64,000 nucleotides of DNA from Sorangium cellulosum (GTDB taxonomy: Bacteria; Myxococcota_A; Polyangia; Polyangiales; Polyangiaceae): the NCBI RefSeq assembly GCF_004135735.1, contig NZ_CP012670.1:10868501-10932500 (forward strand), read 5' to 3'. Positions 38,701 through 47,200 of this stretch are shown here, in pieces. Within the stretch, counting starts at the first letter, position 1, and the number at the start of each line of letters is the position of its first letter. Made by a program: the position numbers and the translations under genes. Below the pieces are notes generated by a model. That model ran no database searches. It was not told the DNA's origin and worked only from the letters and a program-made list of their open reading frames with translations.

Positions 38701-38868
38701 CTGTACACGCGCGCGATCGCGATCGAGCGCCAGATCGGCAACCGGCGCGAGGAGGCGAGGCTCCTCGCCGAGTTCGCGAAGCTGCATCGGCTGAGCGGCC
38801 ACCCCGGCGAGGCGGAGGCTCTGCAGGAGCAGGCTGCGGCGATCGAGCGTGAGCTGGGCGCGTCCTGA
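35782..38868 (+). CDS. Tandem class III cyclase-domain protein with AAA ATPase and TPR
   Basis: A 1028-aa protein from the ATG at 35782 (GAGGAG 8 nt upstream), not the in-frame TTG 18 nt earlier. The first cyclase homology domain (about 25-215) keeps both metal aspartates: VLMIDIPGFTEL and NFAGDAFTALF. A second, degenerate copy (about 235-395, VTSVFLSFEQIPSF) lacks them. An AAA_16-type NTPase follows with LIGREQEIEQL, Walker A DGEPGLGKSYL (about 436) and Walker B LHLEDAHWADEDSLE, then TPR-like helices to the end. This is the guanylate/adenylate cyclase-AAA-TPR layout common in actinobacteria and myxobacteria. It may make cAMP; activity needs testing. A SulP-cNMP protein is encoded next. Confidence 0.88.
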   Translation: MNPLVPDFIIQQDALGNTEGSFTGAVLMIDIPGFTELTEKLMQHGRAGAETLAGTLRYYFDPLIAAVHHAGGFITNFAGDAFTALFQDTPDRKVAEYVLGAALSMRDLFAEHPERDTPFGSFPFSFRMGLSWGSVEWGIVRISPERAYYHFHGQALAACVAIERQAQKGDILLDRALCDRIPPASAKYHGEGVYKLGDVPTPRLPQVPRNAPPGDGAAFVARGVADMPPEGEFRNVTSVFLSFEQIPSFAELTRLLHELSELYGGTFTGIDAGDLGIAALIHFGAPITHENDNDRALDFALELKKRGLRQMRLRAGITRDVRYAGFNGGTERHEFACIGRATNLAARLVAKAPWSAIWADEQVFRAGETSYQWTTENIFRFKGFDLPILVYSLERRRISVQKEFYDLGLIGREQEIEQLARYVGPIFEGKPAGIVYIDGEPGLGKSYLVQRFRHRCEEHQNERPFLWIDARCDQTLQSSLNAFEFALKEYFWESSALGKEEKLTNFDDAFEYLLERLPESQSALKRELERARSVFAALIGIRWEDSPYERLHPKLRYTSTLSALSFVFLAEASLQPVILHLEDAHWADEDSLEAVRVIARACRGLPIAIICTTRRKDDGTPVRIPLDPGISEKVIELKPLPREQLLALAVPFFGGPMPDMLATLLCETAGGNPFFAQEILAYWLEDGRYGSSSSSISISNTFMPPKNVNSLLISRLDRLDAKVKQTIVAAAVLGREFDLRVLALMLPDASVLEEHVRIGEAQCIWSQMTERRFQFSNALLRNAAYEMQSRARLQELHRLAAEAIESLYGDDLEDQLVALGRHWRRAGKVDHARRYFLAGARKAAARYAHEEATRLYRVYFKLSPEPTPESVVVRYEFARDVLEARNRYQEARQEHIRVLTDAQKLGDRASEALGFLGLGRTHWAMQQPDDARTYWEEGLRAAREAGNLPAEGLMLASLGMAYAVQGRYDAARTLYTRAIAIERQIGNRREEARLLAEFAKLHRLSGHPGEAEALQEQAAAIERELGAS

Positions 38869-38872
38869 GCCG

Positions 38873-38900
38873 GCGCGGAGGGCCCGGGGGCCCTCCGCGC
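38873..38900 (+). terminator. Strong hairpin after the cyclase gene
   Basis: A perfect 12-bp stem (GCGCGGAGGGCC at 38873-38884 pairing with 38889-38900) with a CGGG loop begins 5 bp after the stop codon. It lacks a T-tract but is the best terminator-like hairpin in the window. It separates the cyclase gene from the SulP gene, so the two need not be cotranscribed. Confidence 0.6.
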
Positions 38901-39056
38901 ACCGTGTGAGCCTCATCGTCGCCGCGACCGTGGATGCCGCGTATCTGCGCGGCCACGGAATCGCTATGCTCGGCTTGCCCGAGGGGCGACGCTAGCGCGC
39001 CTCGGGCCTAGCAGCGGCGCGGGTTCTCCAAACCGTCCGAGAGGTCTCTCAAGAGC

Positions 39057-41297
39057 ATGACACAGCAGGAAGCAGGGGACGTTGCGGAGCCGGCGCGCGA
39101 GGAGCGCGTCGGGAAAGCGAAGCAGTTCAAGCTGGTCCCGGCGCTCCTGGCCGCTGCGGTCTCGGGGACGCTGGTCGTCACCTTCGACATCTCCCTGGCC
39201 GCGCTCGTCTTCACGCACGACTTCGCGGATCGCCTGTCGAAGGGCATCGGGATCTTTCTGATCAGCTCCGTCGTCGTCGGGGTGATCGTCGCCCTCCTCA
39301 GCTCCTTCCGGCCCGTGATCGCCGCGCCGCAGGAGGACGCCGCGGTCATCTTCGCCTCGATGGCGTCGGCGATCGCGGCGGGCGTCCACAAGGTCGACCC
39401 GAACGCGGACGCGTTCCCGACGGTGATCGTCGCGATCGCGCTCACGTCGGTGGTCGCCGGCGGCTTCTTCTTGCTGCTCGGCCTCTTGCGCCTCGGCGTG
39501 CTCGTGCGCTTCATCCCCTATCCGGTGGCGGGCGGCTTCCTCGCCGGCGCCGGGTGGTTGCTCGTCCAGGGCTCGCTGGCGGTCATGTCCGGCAAGCCCG
39601 CGACGCTCGAGAAGCTGCCCGACCTGTTCTCGAGCTCGCTGGACAAGTGCCTCACGGGCCTCCTGTTCGGGCTGCTCCTCGTGGCGCTGCTCCGGCGCTA
39701 CACAAACTTCCTGCTCCTGCCGATCCTGCTCCTCGGCTCGATCGGCGTGTTCTTCCTCATCCTCTACCTCTCCGACTCCAGCGTCACGATGGCGCTCTCG
39801 GAGGGGTGGCTGCTCGGGCCGTTCCCGCGCGACGCACTCTGGCCGCCGGTCCAGGCCTCCGATCTCCAGCAGGTGAACTGGCCGGTCCTGTTCGACAGCG
39901 GGGGCAACATGGTGGCGGTCACGGTGATGGCGGCCATCACCGTGCTCCTGAGCGCATCCGGCGTGGAGCTCGCGACCGAGCAGGAGATCGACCTCGATCG
40001 GGAGCTCCGGGCCACGGGCATCGCGAACATCGCCGGCAGCATGTTCGGGTGCGTCGTCGGCTACATGTCGATGCCCGAGTCCTCGATGAACTTCAAGACC
40101 GGGGCGAACACCCGCCTCGCGGGCCTGTTCGCGGCGTCGATCAGCGCGATCGTGCTGGTCCTCGGCGCCGACGCGATCAGCTACTACCCGCGCCCGGTGC
40201 TCGGGGGCCTCATCGCGTACCTCGGCTTCCACTTCCTGATCAACACGCTCTACGAGGGCTATTTCCGGCTGCGCCGGACCGAGTACCTCGTCGTGGTGGT
40301 CATCCTCCTCGTCGTCGCCGTCTGGGGCTTCCTCCTCGGGGTGGCCGTGGGGCTCGGCGTGTCGCTGATCCTGTTCGCGCTCAGCTACAGCCGCATCGAG
40401 GTCATCCGCAACGCGATCTCCGGCGTACACCTCCGCAGCAACGTGGCCCGCAGCGACGGCGAGGAGATGACGCTGATGGAGCGCGCCAAGCAGCTCTACA
40501 TCCTGCAGCTCCAGGGCTACGTCTTCTTCGGCACGGCGTACAACCTCCTCGCCAGCGCGCAGCAGCGCATGCAGAGCACGGAGGGGGAGATACGGTATCT
40601 GCTGCTCGACTTCCGGCACGTCAACGGGCTCGACTCGTCGGCCATCGCCAGCTTCCTCCGGCTGCGTCGCCTCGCGAAGGCGAACGGCGTGAGGCTCATC
40701 CTCACCGAGGTCCCTGCGGACATCCGCAACCACCTCGAGCGGGGCGAGGTCGTGCTCGAGAACGACGACGTGTGCCGGATCTACCCGGATCTGGACCGGG
40801 GCCTCGAGGCGTGTGAGAACGAGATCATCCAGGAGGCGCCCCCGAGCATGCTGCCGCCGCCCATGCTCTTCTACGACCTCCAGGACGTCTTCAACGGCAG
40901 GCCGGAGATGCTCCGCTTCCTCGGCTACCTGGAGCGCGTCGAGATCCCCTCCGGGTTCGATCTCTTCCGGCAGGGCGACGTCTCCAAGGATCTGTACCTC
41001 ATCGAGAGCGGCGAGCTCACGGCATGGCTCGAGATCGACGGGCAGAAGATCAAGCGGCTCCGCACCATGGGGCCCGGCTCGGTGGTCGGGGAGTCTGGGC
41101 TTTACATGGGCGAGAAACGTTCGGCGACCGTGACGGCGAGCCGTCAGGCCACGCTCTACCGCCTCTCGGAGGACGCGCTCCGGCGCCTCACCGCCGAGGC
41201 GCCGGAGCTGGCCGCCGCGTTCCATCATTTCGTGGTCACATTGCTTGCGCGCAGAATCGTCCACTCGACGGGTCCTGTGAAATCGTTGTTCAACTAG
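39057..41297 (+). CDS. SulP-family anion transporter with STAS and cNMP-binding domains
   Basis: A 746-aa inner-membrane protein. About 12 hydrophobic segments (TLVVTFDISLAALVF, FIPYPVAGGFLAGAGWLL and others) form the SLC26/SulP core, with STGV-like FGCVVGYMSMPESS. A STAS domain follows (about 480-560, LLDFRHVNGLDSSAIASFL). The C-terminus is a cyclic-nucleotide-binding fold (about 620-735): FDLFRQGDVSKDLYLIESG, GSVVGESGLYMGEKRSATV. It probably carries sulfate, bicarbonate or another anion and is gated by ligand binding. Its neighbour encodes a cyclase-domain protein. Confidence 0.9.
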   Translation: MTQQEAGDVAEPAREERVGKAKQFKLVPALLAAAVSGTLVVTFDISLAALVFTHDFADRLSKGIGIFLISSVVVGVIVALLSSFRPVIAAPQEDAAVIFASMASAIAAGVHKVDPNADAFPTVIVAIALTSVVAGGFFLLLGLLRLGVLVRFIPYPVAGGFLAGAGWLLVQGSLAVMSGKPATLEKLPDLFSSSLDKCLTGLLFGLLLVALLRRYTNFLLLPILLLGSIGVFFLILYLSDSSVTMALSEGWLLGPFPRDALWPPVQASDLQQVNWPVLFDSGGNMVAVTVMAAITVLLSASGVELATEQEIDLDRELRATGIANIAGSMFGCVVGYMSMPESSMNFKTGANTRLAGLFAASISAIVLVLGADAISYYPRPVLGGLIAYLGFHFLINTLYEGYFRLRRTEYLVVVVILLVVAVWGFLLGVAVGLGVSLILFALSYSRIEVIRNAISGVHLRSNVARSDGEEMTLMERAKQLYILQLQGYVFFGTAYNLLASAQQRMQSTEGEIRYLLLDFRHVNGLDSSAIASFLRLRRLAKANGVRLILTEVPADIRNHLERGEVVLENDDVCRIYPDLDRGLEACENEIIQEAPPSMLPPPMLFYDLQDVFNGRPEMLRFLGYLERVEIPSGFDLFRQGDVSKDLYLIESGELTAWLEIDGQKIKRLRTMGPGSVVGESGLYMGEKRSATVTASRQATLYRLSEDALRRLTAEAPELAAAFHHFVVTLLARRIVHSTGPVKSLFN

Positions 41298-41367
41298 TGT
41301 GAAGAACCTCCAACCGTGTCCGCGTCCCCGCGAGAGATCTTGACCGAGAAGGAGAAAGGACGGACTG

Positions 41368-42498
41368 ATGCAAACCAGACGTAGGCCCCTGATGCTCGCT
41401 TCGATGCTGCTGGGGGCTCTTTCGCTTATTGGCTGCTCCGGCTGCTCCAAGAAGTCCGACCCTCCAAGCGGCCAGGTGCCGGAGTCCAGCGCCAAGTCCG
41501 CCGCGCCCGCCGATCCGGGCGAGCTGAACCTCCTGATCTTCCCCGATTACATCGACGAGAAGATCGTCAAGGCCTTCGAGGAGCAGACGAAGGCCCGGGT
41601 GCGGCTGACCCGGTACGACTCCACCGAGGAGATGGAGAGCAAGCTCGCGTACGCGGGCGCCGACAGCCAGTACGACGTCGTGATCATGGCGAGCCAGGTG
41701 CTGCCGAGGATGGTGCGGCGCGGCCTCGTCGGGGCGCTGGATCACGCCAAGATACCGAACCTCAAGAACCTCGAGGCGCGCTTCTCCGGCCCGGGGTTCG
41801 ACGACGGCAACAAGCACGGGGTGCCGTACCAGTGGGGCACCGTCGGCGTCGTCTACAACAAGAAGAAGCTGCCCAACCTCGAGCCGTCGTGGTCCATGCT
41901 CCTCGATCCGCAGAAGCTGGCCGGGACGTTCGTGCTGCTCGACGAGCAGCGGGACATGCTCGGCGCGGTGCTCAAGTACAAGGGGTTCTCGAGCAACACC
42001 TCGAAGGAGAGCGAGATCCGCGAGGCGGGCCGCGTGCTCAAGGAGGTGAAGAAGCAGGCGAAGTGCCTCGGCTTCAAGGGCGGCGTGGGCGCCCTGGAGG
42101 ACGTGAAGGCGGGCTCGGTGGACATGGCGGTCGTCTGGAACGGCGACGCCCAGAAGGCGATCCAGGCGGACAAGGAGCGCCTGGCGTTCGTCATCCCGAA
42201 GGAGGGCTCGGTCATCTGGGTCGACGTGATGACGATCGCGGCCAAGGCGCCCAACCCCGAGCTGGCGCACAAGTTCATCAATCACGTGCTCACGCCGGAG
42301 GGCGGGGCGCAGCTCTCGATGTACACCAAGTACGCGTCGCCCAACGCGGCCGCGCAGCAGAAGCTACCGGACGAGGATCGGACGAACACGCTCATCTATC
42401 CGACGAAGGAGGTGTCCGATCGACTCGAGCACCACCGCGATCTCGGCGAGGCAGCGAGGGTGTTCGACGAGGTCTGGACCGACGTGAAGTCGCAGTAG
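41368..42498 (+). CDS. potD: Polyamine-type ABC transporter substrate-binding lipoprotein
   Basis: A 376-aa lipoprotein: MQTRRRPLMLASMLLGALSLIGC gives a clear signal with lipobox LIGC. The mature part starts ELNLLIFPDYIDEKIVKAF, matching PotD/PotF (N-x-F/W-x-x-Y-I/D), with DVVIMASQVLPRMV, HGVPYQWGTVGVVYN and the C-terminal NPELAHKFINHVLTPEGG. The ligand is probably spermidine or putrescine. It lies alone on the plus strand, whereas potABC are on the minus strand 5.4 kb away, so its pairing with them is inference. AAGGAGAAAGGACGG lies before the ATG. Confidence 0.85.
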   Translation: MQTRRRPLMLASMLLGALSLIGCSGCSKKSDPPSGQVPESSAKSAAPADPGELNLLIFPDYIDEKIVKAFEEQTKARVRLTRYDSTEEMESKLAYAGADSQYDVVIMASQVLPRMVRRGLVGALDHAKIPNLKNLEARFSGPGFDDGNKHGVPYQWGTVGVVYNKKKLPNLEPSWSMLLDPQKLAGTFVLLDEQRDMLGAVLKYKGFSSNTSKESEIREAGRVLKEVKKQAKCLGFKGGVGALEDVKAGSVDMAVVWNGDAQKAIQADKERLAFVIPKEGSVIWVDVMTIAAKAPNPELAHKFINHVLTPEGGAQLSMYTKYASPNAAAQQKLPDEDRTNTLIYPTKEVSDRLEHHRDLGEAARVFDEVWTDVKSQ

Positions 42499-42512
42499 CG
42501 TCGAGGCTCGAT

Positions 42513-42539
42513 GAGAGCGCGAAGCGCGTTCGCGAGCTC
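42513..42539 (+). terminator. Possible terminator after potD
   Basis: An imperfect hairpin with arms GAGAGCGCGAA (42513-42523) and TTCGCGAGCTC (42529-42539), nine of eleven positions paired. It lies 14 bp after the potD stop codon. There is no T-tract. Confidence 0.35.
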
Positions 42540-42800
42540 AGCGCGGCACCTGCTCCCACGTGCACTGACATCAACCCTTGATGAAGTATCCTGTCTGCTC
42601 GTCGGCGATGCGCCCGGCGTACGTCAGGCGGGTTCGCTTTTAATCTTCGATACTTGCGCGATGCGCGCGGCGCGGCACCGCGATGACGCACCGCACGTCG
42701 AGATACGTGGTGGACACAATCGGCGCGCGTGCGTGTCGGAATACCGCACGGCGCGGCGGAAGGATGATAGGCTGGGTGTCAACCCTGGGAGAAGCCCCTG
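42540..42800. other. Intergenic upstream of the GNAT gene
   Basis: About 260 bp (300 counted from the potD stop) with lower GC than the flanks. An open frame crosses it on the plus strand and ends by overlapping the GNAT ATG, but it has no start signal or motif. GGGAGAAG lies before the ATG at 42801. Confidence 0.4.
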
Positions 42801-43388
42801 ATGAGCAGCCCTCTCGACCTTCCGTTCGCTGTGCATCCCCGCCTGGAGACAGAGCGCCTGATCTTGCGCGAGATCACAGAGTCCGACGCCGAGGCCTTGT
42901 TCGTCGTCTGCTCGGATGCCGAGTGGTTGAGGCTGTGGGGCTCCCCTGTTCACAAGACGGTCGCCGACACGAAGCATATGATTGGCATGCTCAAGCGAGC
43001 GCACCAGGAGGGGTCGCAGCTCCGGTGGGGCATCTGCGTTCGTGGGGCGGAGCATCATCTGATCGGCGCGATTGGCTTCTTCCGCTTCCTGTCGTACCAC
43101 TACCGGGCGGAGATCACGTACGAGCAGGCGCGCTCGGCGAGCGGCAAGGGGTACATGACGGAGGCGCTGCGCGCGGTCGTGCGGTTCGGGTTCGAGCAGC
43201 TCGATCTACACACGATCGAGGCGGGCATCGATCCTGGGCACGGGCCGTCGCTCCGGGTCGCCGAGCGGGTCGGGTTCCAGCGCGAGGGGTACTTGCGGGA
43301 GAACTACTTCTTCCAGGGCAAGTTCTACGACACGATCCTGTGCACGATGTTCAGCCCGAGGCCGGCGGAGCGGCCTTACAACAAGTGA
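42801..43388 (+). CDS. GNAT-family N-acetyltransferase, RimJ/RimL type
   Basis: A 195-aa protein. LETERLILREITESDAEALF is the classic start of RimL-type acetyltransferases; the acetyl-CoA site follows at SGKGYMTEALRAVVRFGF (R/Q-x-x-G-x-G/A-like loop, here SASGKGYM) with the aromatic NYFFQGKFYDTIL segment of the family at the end. It transfers acetyl groups to an amine, often ribosomal protein N-termini, but the substrate cannot be read here. GGGAGAAGCCCCTG precedes the ATG. Confidence 0.9.
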   Translation: MSSPLDLPFAVHPRLETERLILREITESDAEALFVVCSDAEWLRLWGSPVHKTVADTKHMIGMLKRAHQEGSQLRWGICVRGAEHHLIGAIGFFRFLSYHYRAEITYEQARSASGKGYMTEALRAVVRFGFEQLDLHTIEAGIDPGHGPSLRVAERVGFQREGYLRENYFFQGKFYDTILCTMFSPRPAERPYNK

Positions 43389-43452
43389 CCCGCCGCGGGG
43401 CGCTAGGCCGCGGCTGTCGTGGTTCGTCGGCGGCTGGGCTGGGGTGAGGAGG

Positions 43453-43516
43453 GGATCCCGGGTTGCCCGGCCCCCGGCGAAGAGGAGAGGGGGATCCCGG
43501 GTTGCCCGGCCCCCGG
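43453..43516. repeat. 25-bp direct repeat
   Basis: Two identical 25-bp copies (43453-43477 and 43492-43516) beginning GGATCCCGGGTTGCCCGG and separated by 14 bp. The second runs into the left arm of the 159-bp palindrome. The core TTGCCCGGCCCCCGG also recurs near 54990. Confidence 0.8.
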
Positions 43517-43668
43517 GGAGGGTGTTCGTGGGGCGGCGTGGGGGCCCCACCGAACTCACCTGGGACGTTCTCTCTCCGACGCGCTGCGCGCGCCGGAGAG
43601 AGAACGTCCAATCAGGTTCAGACATCGGTCCGTCCCCCACGCCGCCCCACGAACACCCTCCCCGGGGG
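43510..43668. repeat. 159-bp nested palindrome, noncoding
   Basis: A perfect 35-bp inverted repeat (43510-43544 and 43634-43668) encloses a second perfect 16-bp hairpin (43563-43578 and 43594-43609, GGACGTTCTCTCTCCG). The sequences between arms also pair partly. The whole can fold into one long stem-loop as RNA or cruciform DNA. It lies downstream of the GNAT gene in an 880-bp region without genes. It may be a dispersed noncoding element (MITE or REP-like) or a transcript end; copy number elsewhere is unknown. Confidence 0.8.
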
Positions 43669-43801
43669 TCTACGGCTCAGGTGATCTGTACCTCACGCGG
43701 GCAGCGGTCCATTCGGGTCCTCCGATGACGGCTCTCTCCGGCGGCCTACCGTTCATCCAGTGGGCCAGCGACCGCGCCTCTGCCTGACATCGAGACGGTG
43801 A

Positions 43802-44060
43802 GCGGCGGGGGGAGGGGTCGCGCGCGCCGGCGTGGCGCGGGCGGGCGCGCCGAGCACCGACCGAGGTGCCATAAGGTTCAAGGGGGCTCGAGGTTTCAGG
43901 CGCGCCTCGTGTGGCGCGCGACGAAACGTCACAGGTGGCATGGCCCGAAGGGAGACATGCCGGGTGGTGTTGTATGCGCAAGCTCTCCGGCCCCAGTCTT
44001 GGCGGATGGCCGAGCGCCCGCCCGCGCCACGCCGGCGCGCGCGACCCCTCCCCCCGCCGC
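43802..44060. repeat. Perfect 47-bp inverted repeat flanking 165 bp
   Basis: Arms 43802-43848 and 44014-44060 are exact reverse complements over 47 bp. The 165-bp spacer (43849-44013) is much less GC-rich than the arms and has no coding potential; it includes GGTGCCATAAGG and a TTTC/GAAAC pairing. It lies just downstream of the TonB-dependent receptor gene (minus strand). The form, long terminal inverted repeats round a short spacer, resembles a non-autonomous mobile element, though no target-site duplication is evident. The stretch 44061-44267 beyond it shows nothing. Confidence 0.8.
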
Positions 44061-44267
44061 GGGCCGCCCGGCACGTCCTCCGCGCTTGCGCAGCGTACGC
44101 CATGCCGCGGCGAACGATCGTGGGCCGCCCCGCCCGGCGAGGCGCCCGCGCGTCGAGTTGCGGTAGAGGTGGTGGGGGGGAGGGGACATCCAGCGCCCCT
44201 CCGCCGATACGGGAGGAGCGCTGGGGCGAGCCAGGCGGCTGGCGCGGGAGCCGGCCGCCCGGGCTCC

Positions 44268-47200
44268 TCAGAGGTTCATGTTGATCGAGGCGAGGAACGT
44301 ACGGCCGTTCTGCGGGAACTTCGCGATGGTGTATTGCGCGGCCGTGGGCGCACTCCAGCGCCAGTCGCCGACGTTGTAGACGCCGACGTTGTACCGGAGG
44401 CCGCCGAGATCCACCTGCCCGGAGACGACGATGTCCCAGATCACGACCGGCTCGGTCTTGGTCTGCGGCACATCCGGCCGCAGCTCAGGTGGCAGTTCTT
44501 CGTAGGTCCTCACGTTGCGGTCATACCGCGGCGCCTCGACCGTCAGGCGGGACGCCAGGCCGAGCGCCTTCCCGAAGAGCGGCATCGCGCCGCGGATCGA
44601 GCCCATGTGCTCCGGCGAGTTCGGGACCTGGCGCAGCGCGTTCGCGTCGCCCTTTTCCAGGTACTGCGCCTTCGCGTAGGAGTACGAGACCGAGGCCATC
44701 CACCCCTGGCGCCACTCGCGGCGCAGCTCGGCCTCGCCGCCGACGACCAGGATCGGGACCGTGGTGTTGTCGTAGTGCGTCGGGTCTTCGAACGTCTGGC
44801 TCCCCTGCTGGAAGATCAGGTCGCTCAGGTGGTTCACATAGCCGGCGCCGAGCACCGAGACGGTGGACGACAGCCGGTGGGTGAACTCGATCTCTCCCGA
44901 CCAGACCTGCTCTGGCTCGAGATCGGGCGAGGGATTGTAGATGGGTAGATACGTCCCATCATCCAGGGGAGCGGCGTATCCGTAGAACAGCTCCTGGATG
45001 GAGGGCGCGCGGAACGCGCGGCCGCCGGTGACCTTCAGGTTGCCCTGCTCGTACGGCTTGACGATCAACGCGAGCCTGGGGCTCGGAACCACCGTCTTCT
45101 CCTTCAACGTCGAGTAGTAGTCGAAGCGCGAGCCTGCCGAGATGCGGATCTTGTCCGACGGCAAGATGTCGACGAGCGCGTACGCCGCCAGAATGTGATA
45201 GGGGTGCTCGTCGATCTCGTCACCCTCCTCATCGTTTTCCGGCAGAGGCAGATAGACGCGACCCTCGCAGCTTCCGTCGGAGTGGCAGTGCATCTCCTCG
45301 CCCCGTTGCGCAGCCATGAAGTGCACCTGCGCCTCGGCGCCTGCCGTGACCTTGAGCTGCGGGATCGGGCTGAACTCGACCCGTTGCTCCGCGAGCACCC
45401 AGATGTCGTTGAAATCTTCCTGGTCGAAGGCCTGGTACAAGTGGGGCATGAGAATGTAGTCAGGATTGAGCCAGAGCCTGTCGCGGAAGTTGTACAGGTT
45501 GACGCTCGCGCGGGTGAGCGTCGCGAGCTTGTCCCCGAAGCGGGGGGCGAGCGAGAGCTCGACAAAACCGCGGGTGTCCCGATAGGTGGTCTTGTCGACG
45601 TCGAGCCGCGTTCCCGCGACGCCGTTCGGGACCGTCTTCGAGCGCGAGTTCAGGTACCACTGCGCCGAGAACGACTTCAGCCAGAGTCGCCCCTGGAGCG
45701 TCCCCACGGTGAATTTGTCGTTGTTGCGCGAGTGCCCGTCGTAGATGTAACGGTTCGGGTCTTCTGGCTCGCCCGCTTCCGGCTCAGCATCACTGGTCGT
45801 GGGGTGCCCCACGTAATCACCGAAGTAATAATCCCGCCCGAGGCTGCGCGCGGCGCCGACCGACATCCAGACGCCGGAGTCGCGGCCGAGCGGAAGCTGG
45901 AACGACGCGCGCCCGCGGATCAGCGAGTTGTCCGCCGTGCCCACGCCGAAGCCCACGCTGCTGGACGTCGGGCGGCCCTTGGTCACGATGTTGACGACGC
46001 CGGAGAACGCGCCCGTACCGTAGAGCACCGAGCCGGGACCTCTCACGATCTCGATCCGCTCCACGTCCTCCAGGTCCGTCCGGGCCAGGTAGTCGAAGTA
46101 CGACAGGTTGACCCAGCTGTCGTTCATCGAGTGCCCGTTGAGCAGCGTCAGCATGCGGTTGCCGAAGTCGCCCGGCAGGTTGATCCCGCGGACGCCGGCG
46201 AACGTGTAGACGCCGTCATACGTCGTGTAGAGGCCGCGCACGCCCCGGAGCGCCTCCGCGACCGTGGGATAGCCCATCGCGCGGAGCTCCGACCCGGGGA
46301 TGATGGTGACCGAACCGGGCGCGTCCTCGACCGCCTCCGTCGAACGAGAGGCCGCCTCGACCTCCTCGAGCTGCCGGAGCGAGATGTCGATCCGGGTCTG
46401 CTGGCCGGCGACCACGTTCGCCGTCTCCTCCACCGGGCGGAACCCGCGCAGCGACACGCGCACCTTGCGCTGGCCGCTCTGCACGTTGAGCACCGCCGGC
46501 GTGAAGCCCATCGGCTTGCCGTCCACCTCGACCAGCGCGTCGCGCTCGTCCGCGTTGACCACCAGGCTGCCCGTGAGCGGGTTCAGCCGGTAGCGCGCGA
46601 CCACCGTGCTCGCGGCCGCGACGTTCACGTCCTGCTCCGACGGCTGATAGCCCTCCTGCGACAGGTACAGCCGGTGACGCCCCGGCGGCAGCGTGAGGTC
46701 GCACGGCGCGGTGCACGCCGGCGGGCCGCTCGCGTCGTTGACGCGCACCGTCGTCCCCGCCATCTCGCCCACCACGCGCACCGTGCCGACGATGCGCTTG
46801 AGCTTCACCGCCACGTTCGTCTGATCGCCGACCTTCGCCTCGACGTTGTCGACCTCCGCCGGCTCGTACCCCTCGAGATCAACGATGATCTTGTACTTGC
46901 CGGGCTGGAAGCCGAGGAGGCGCGGCGTGTTGCCGCGGCCGCCGAGATCGCGGCGGTTGATGTACACCGTCGCCCCCGGCGGGTCCGTCGTCACGTTGAT
47001 GACCGCGACGTTGGGCCGGATCCGCCCGAGCGCCTCCTCGATCGCCGGCCTGCGCGCCGCGTTCGGCTCGAGCTCGAGCGCCTGGACGTAGTAGCGGAAC
47101 GCGTCCGGGTACTCCTGGAGCGCCTCGTACGTCCGGGCGATGTTGAAGATGACGTTGCGATTCGGCACGAGCCGGTTCGACACCAGGAAGTGCTCCAGGG

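Noticed and set aside
35251..38916. 1221-aa open frame on the minus strand
   Set aside because: Antisense to the cyclase-AAA gene, low complexity and without any family match.
42511..42801. 96-aa open frame before the GNAT gene
   Set aside because: No ribosome-binding site or recognisable motif; probably a chance frame although it touches the GNAT start.
43206..43640. Minus-strand frames across the palindromic region
   Set aside because: They overlap the GNAT gene in antisense and then encode repeat sequence; no protein features.
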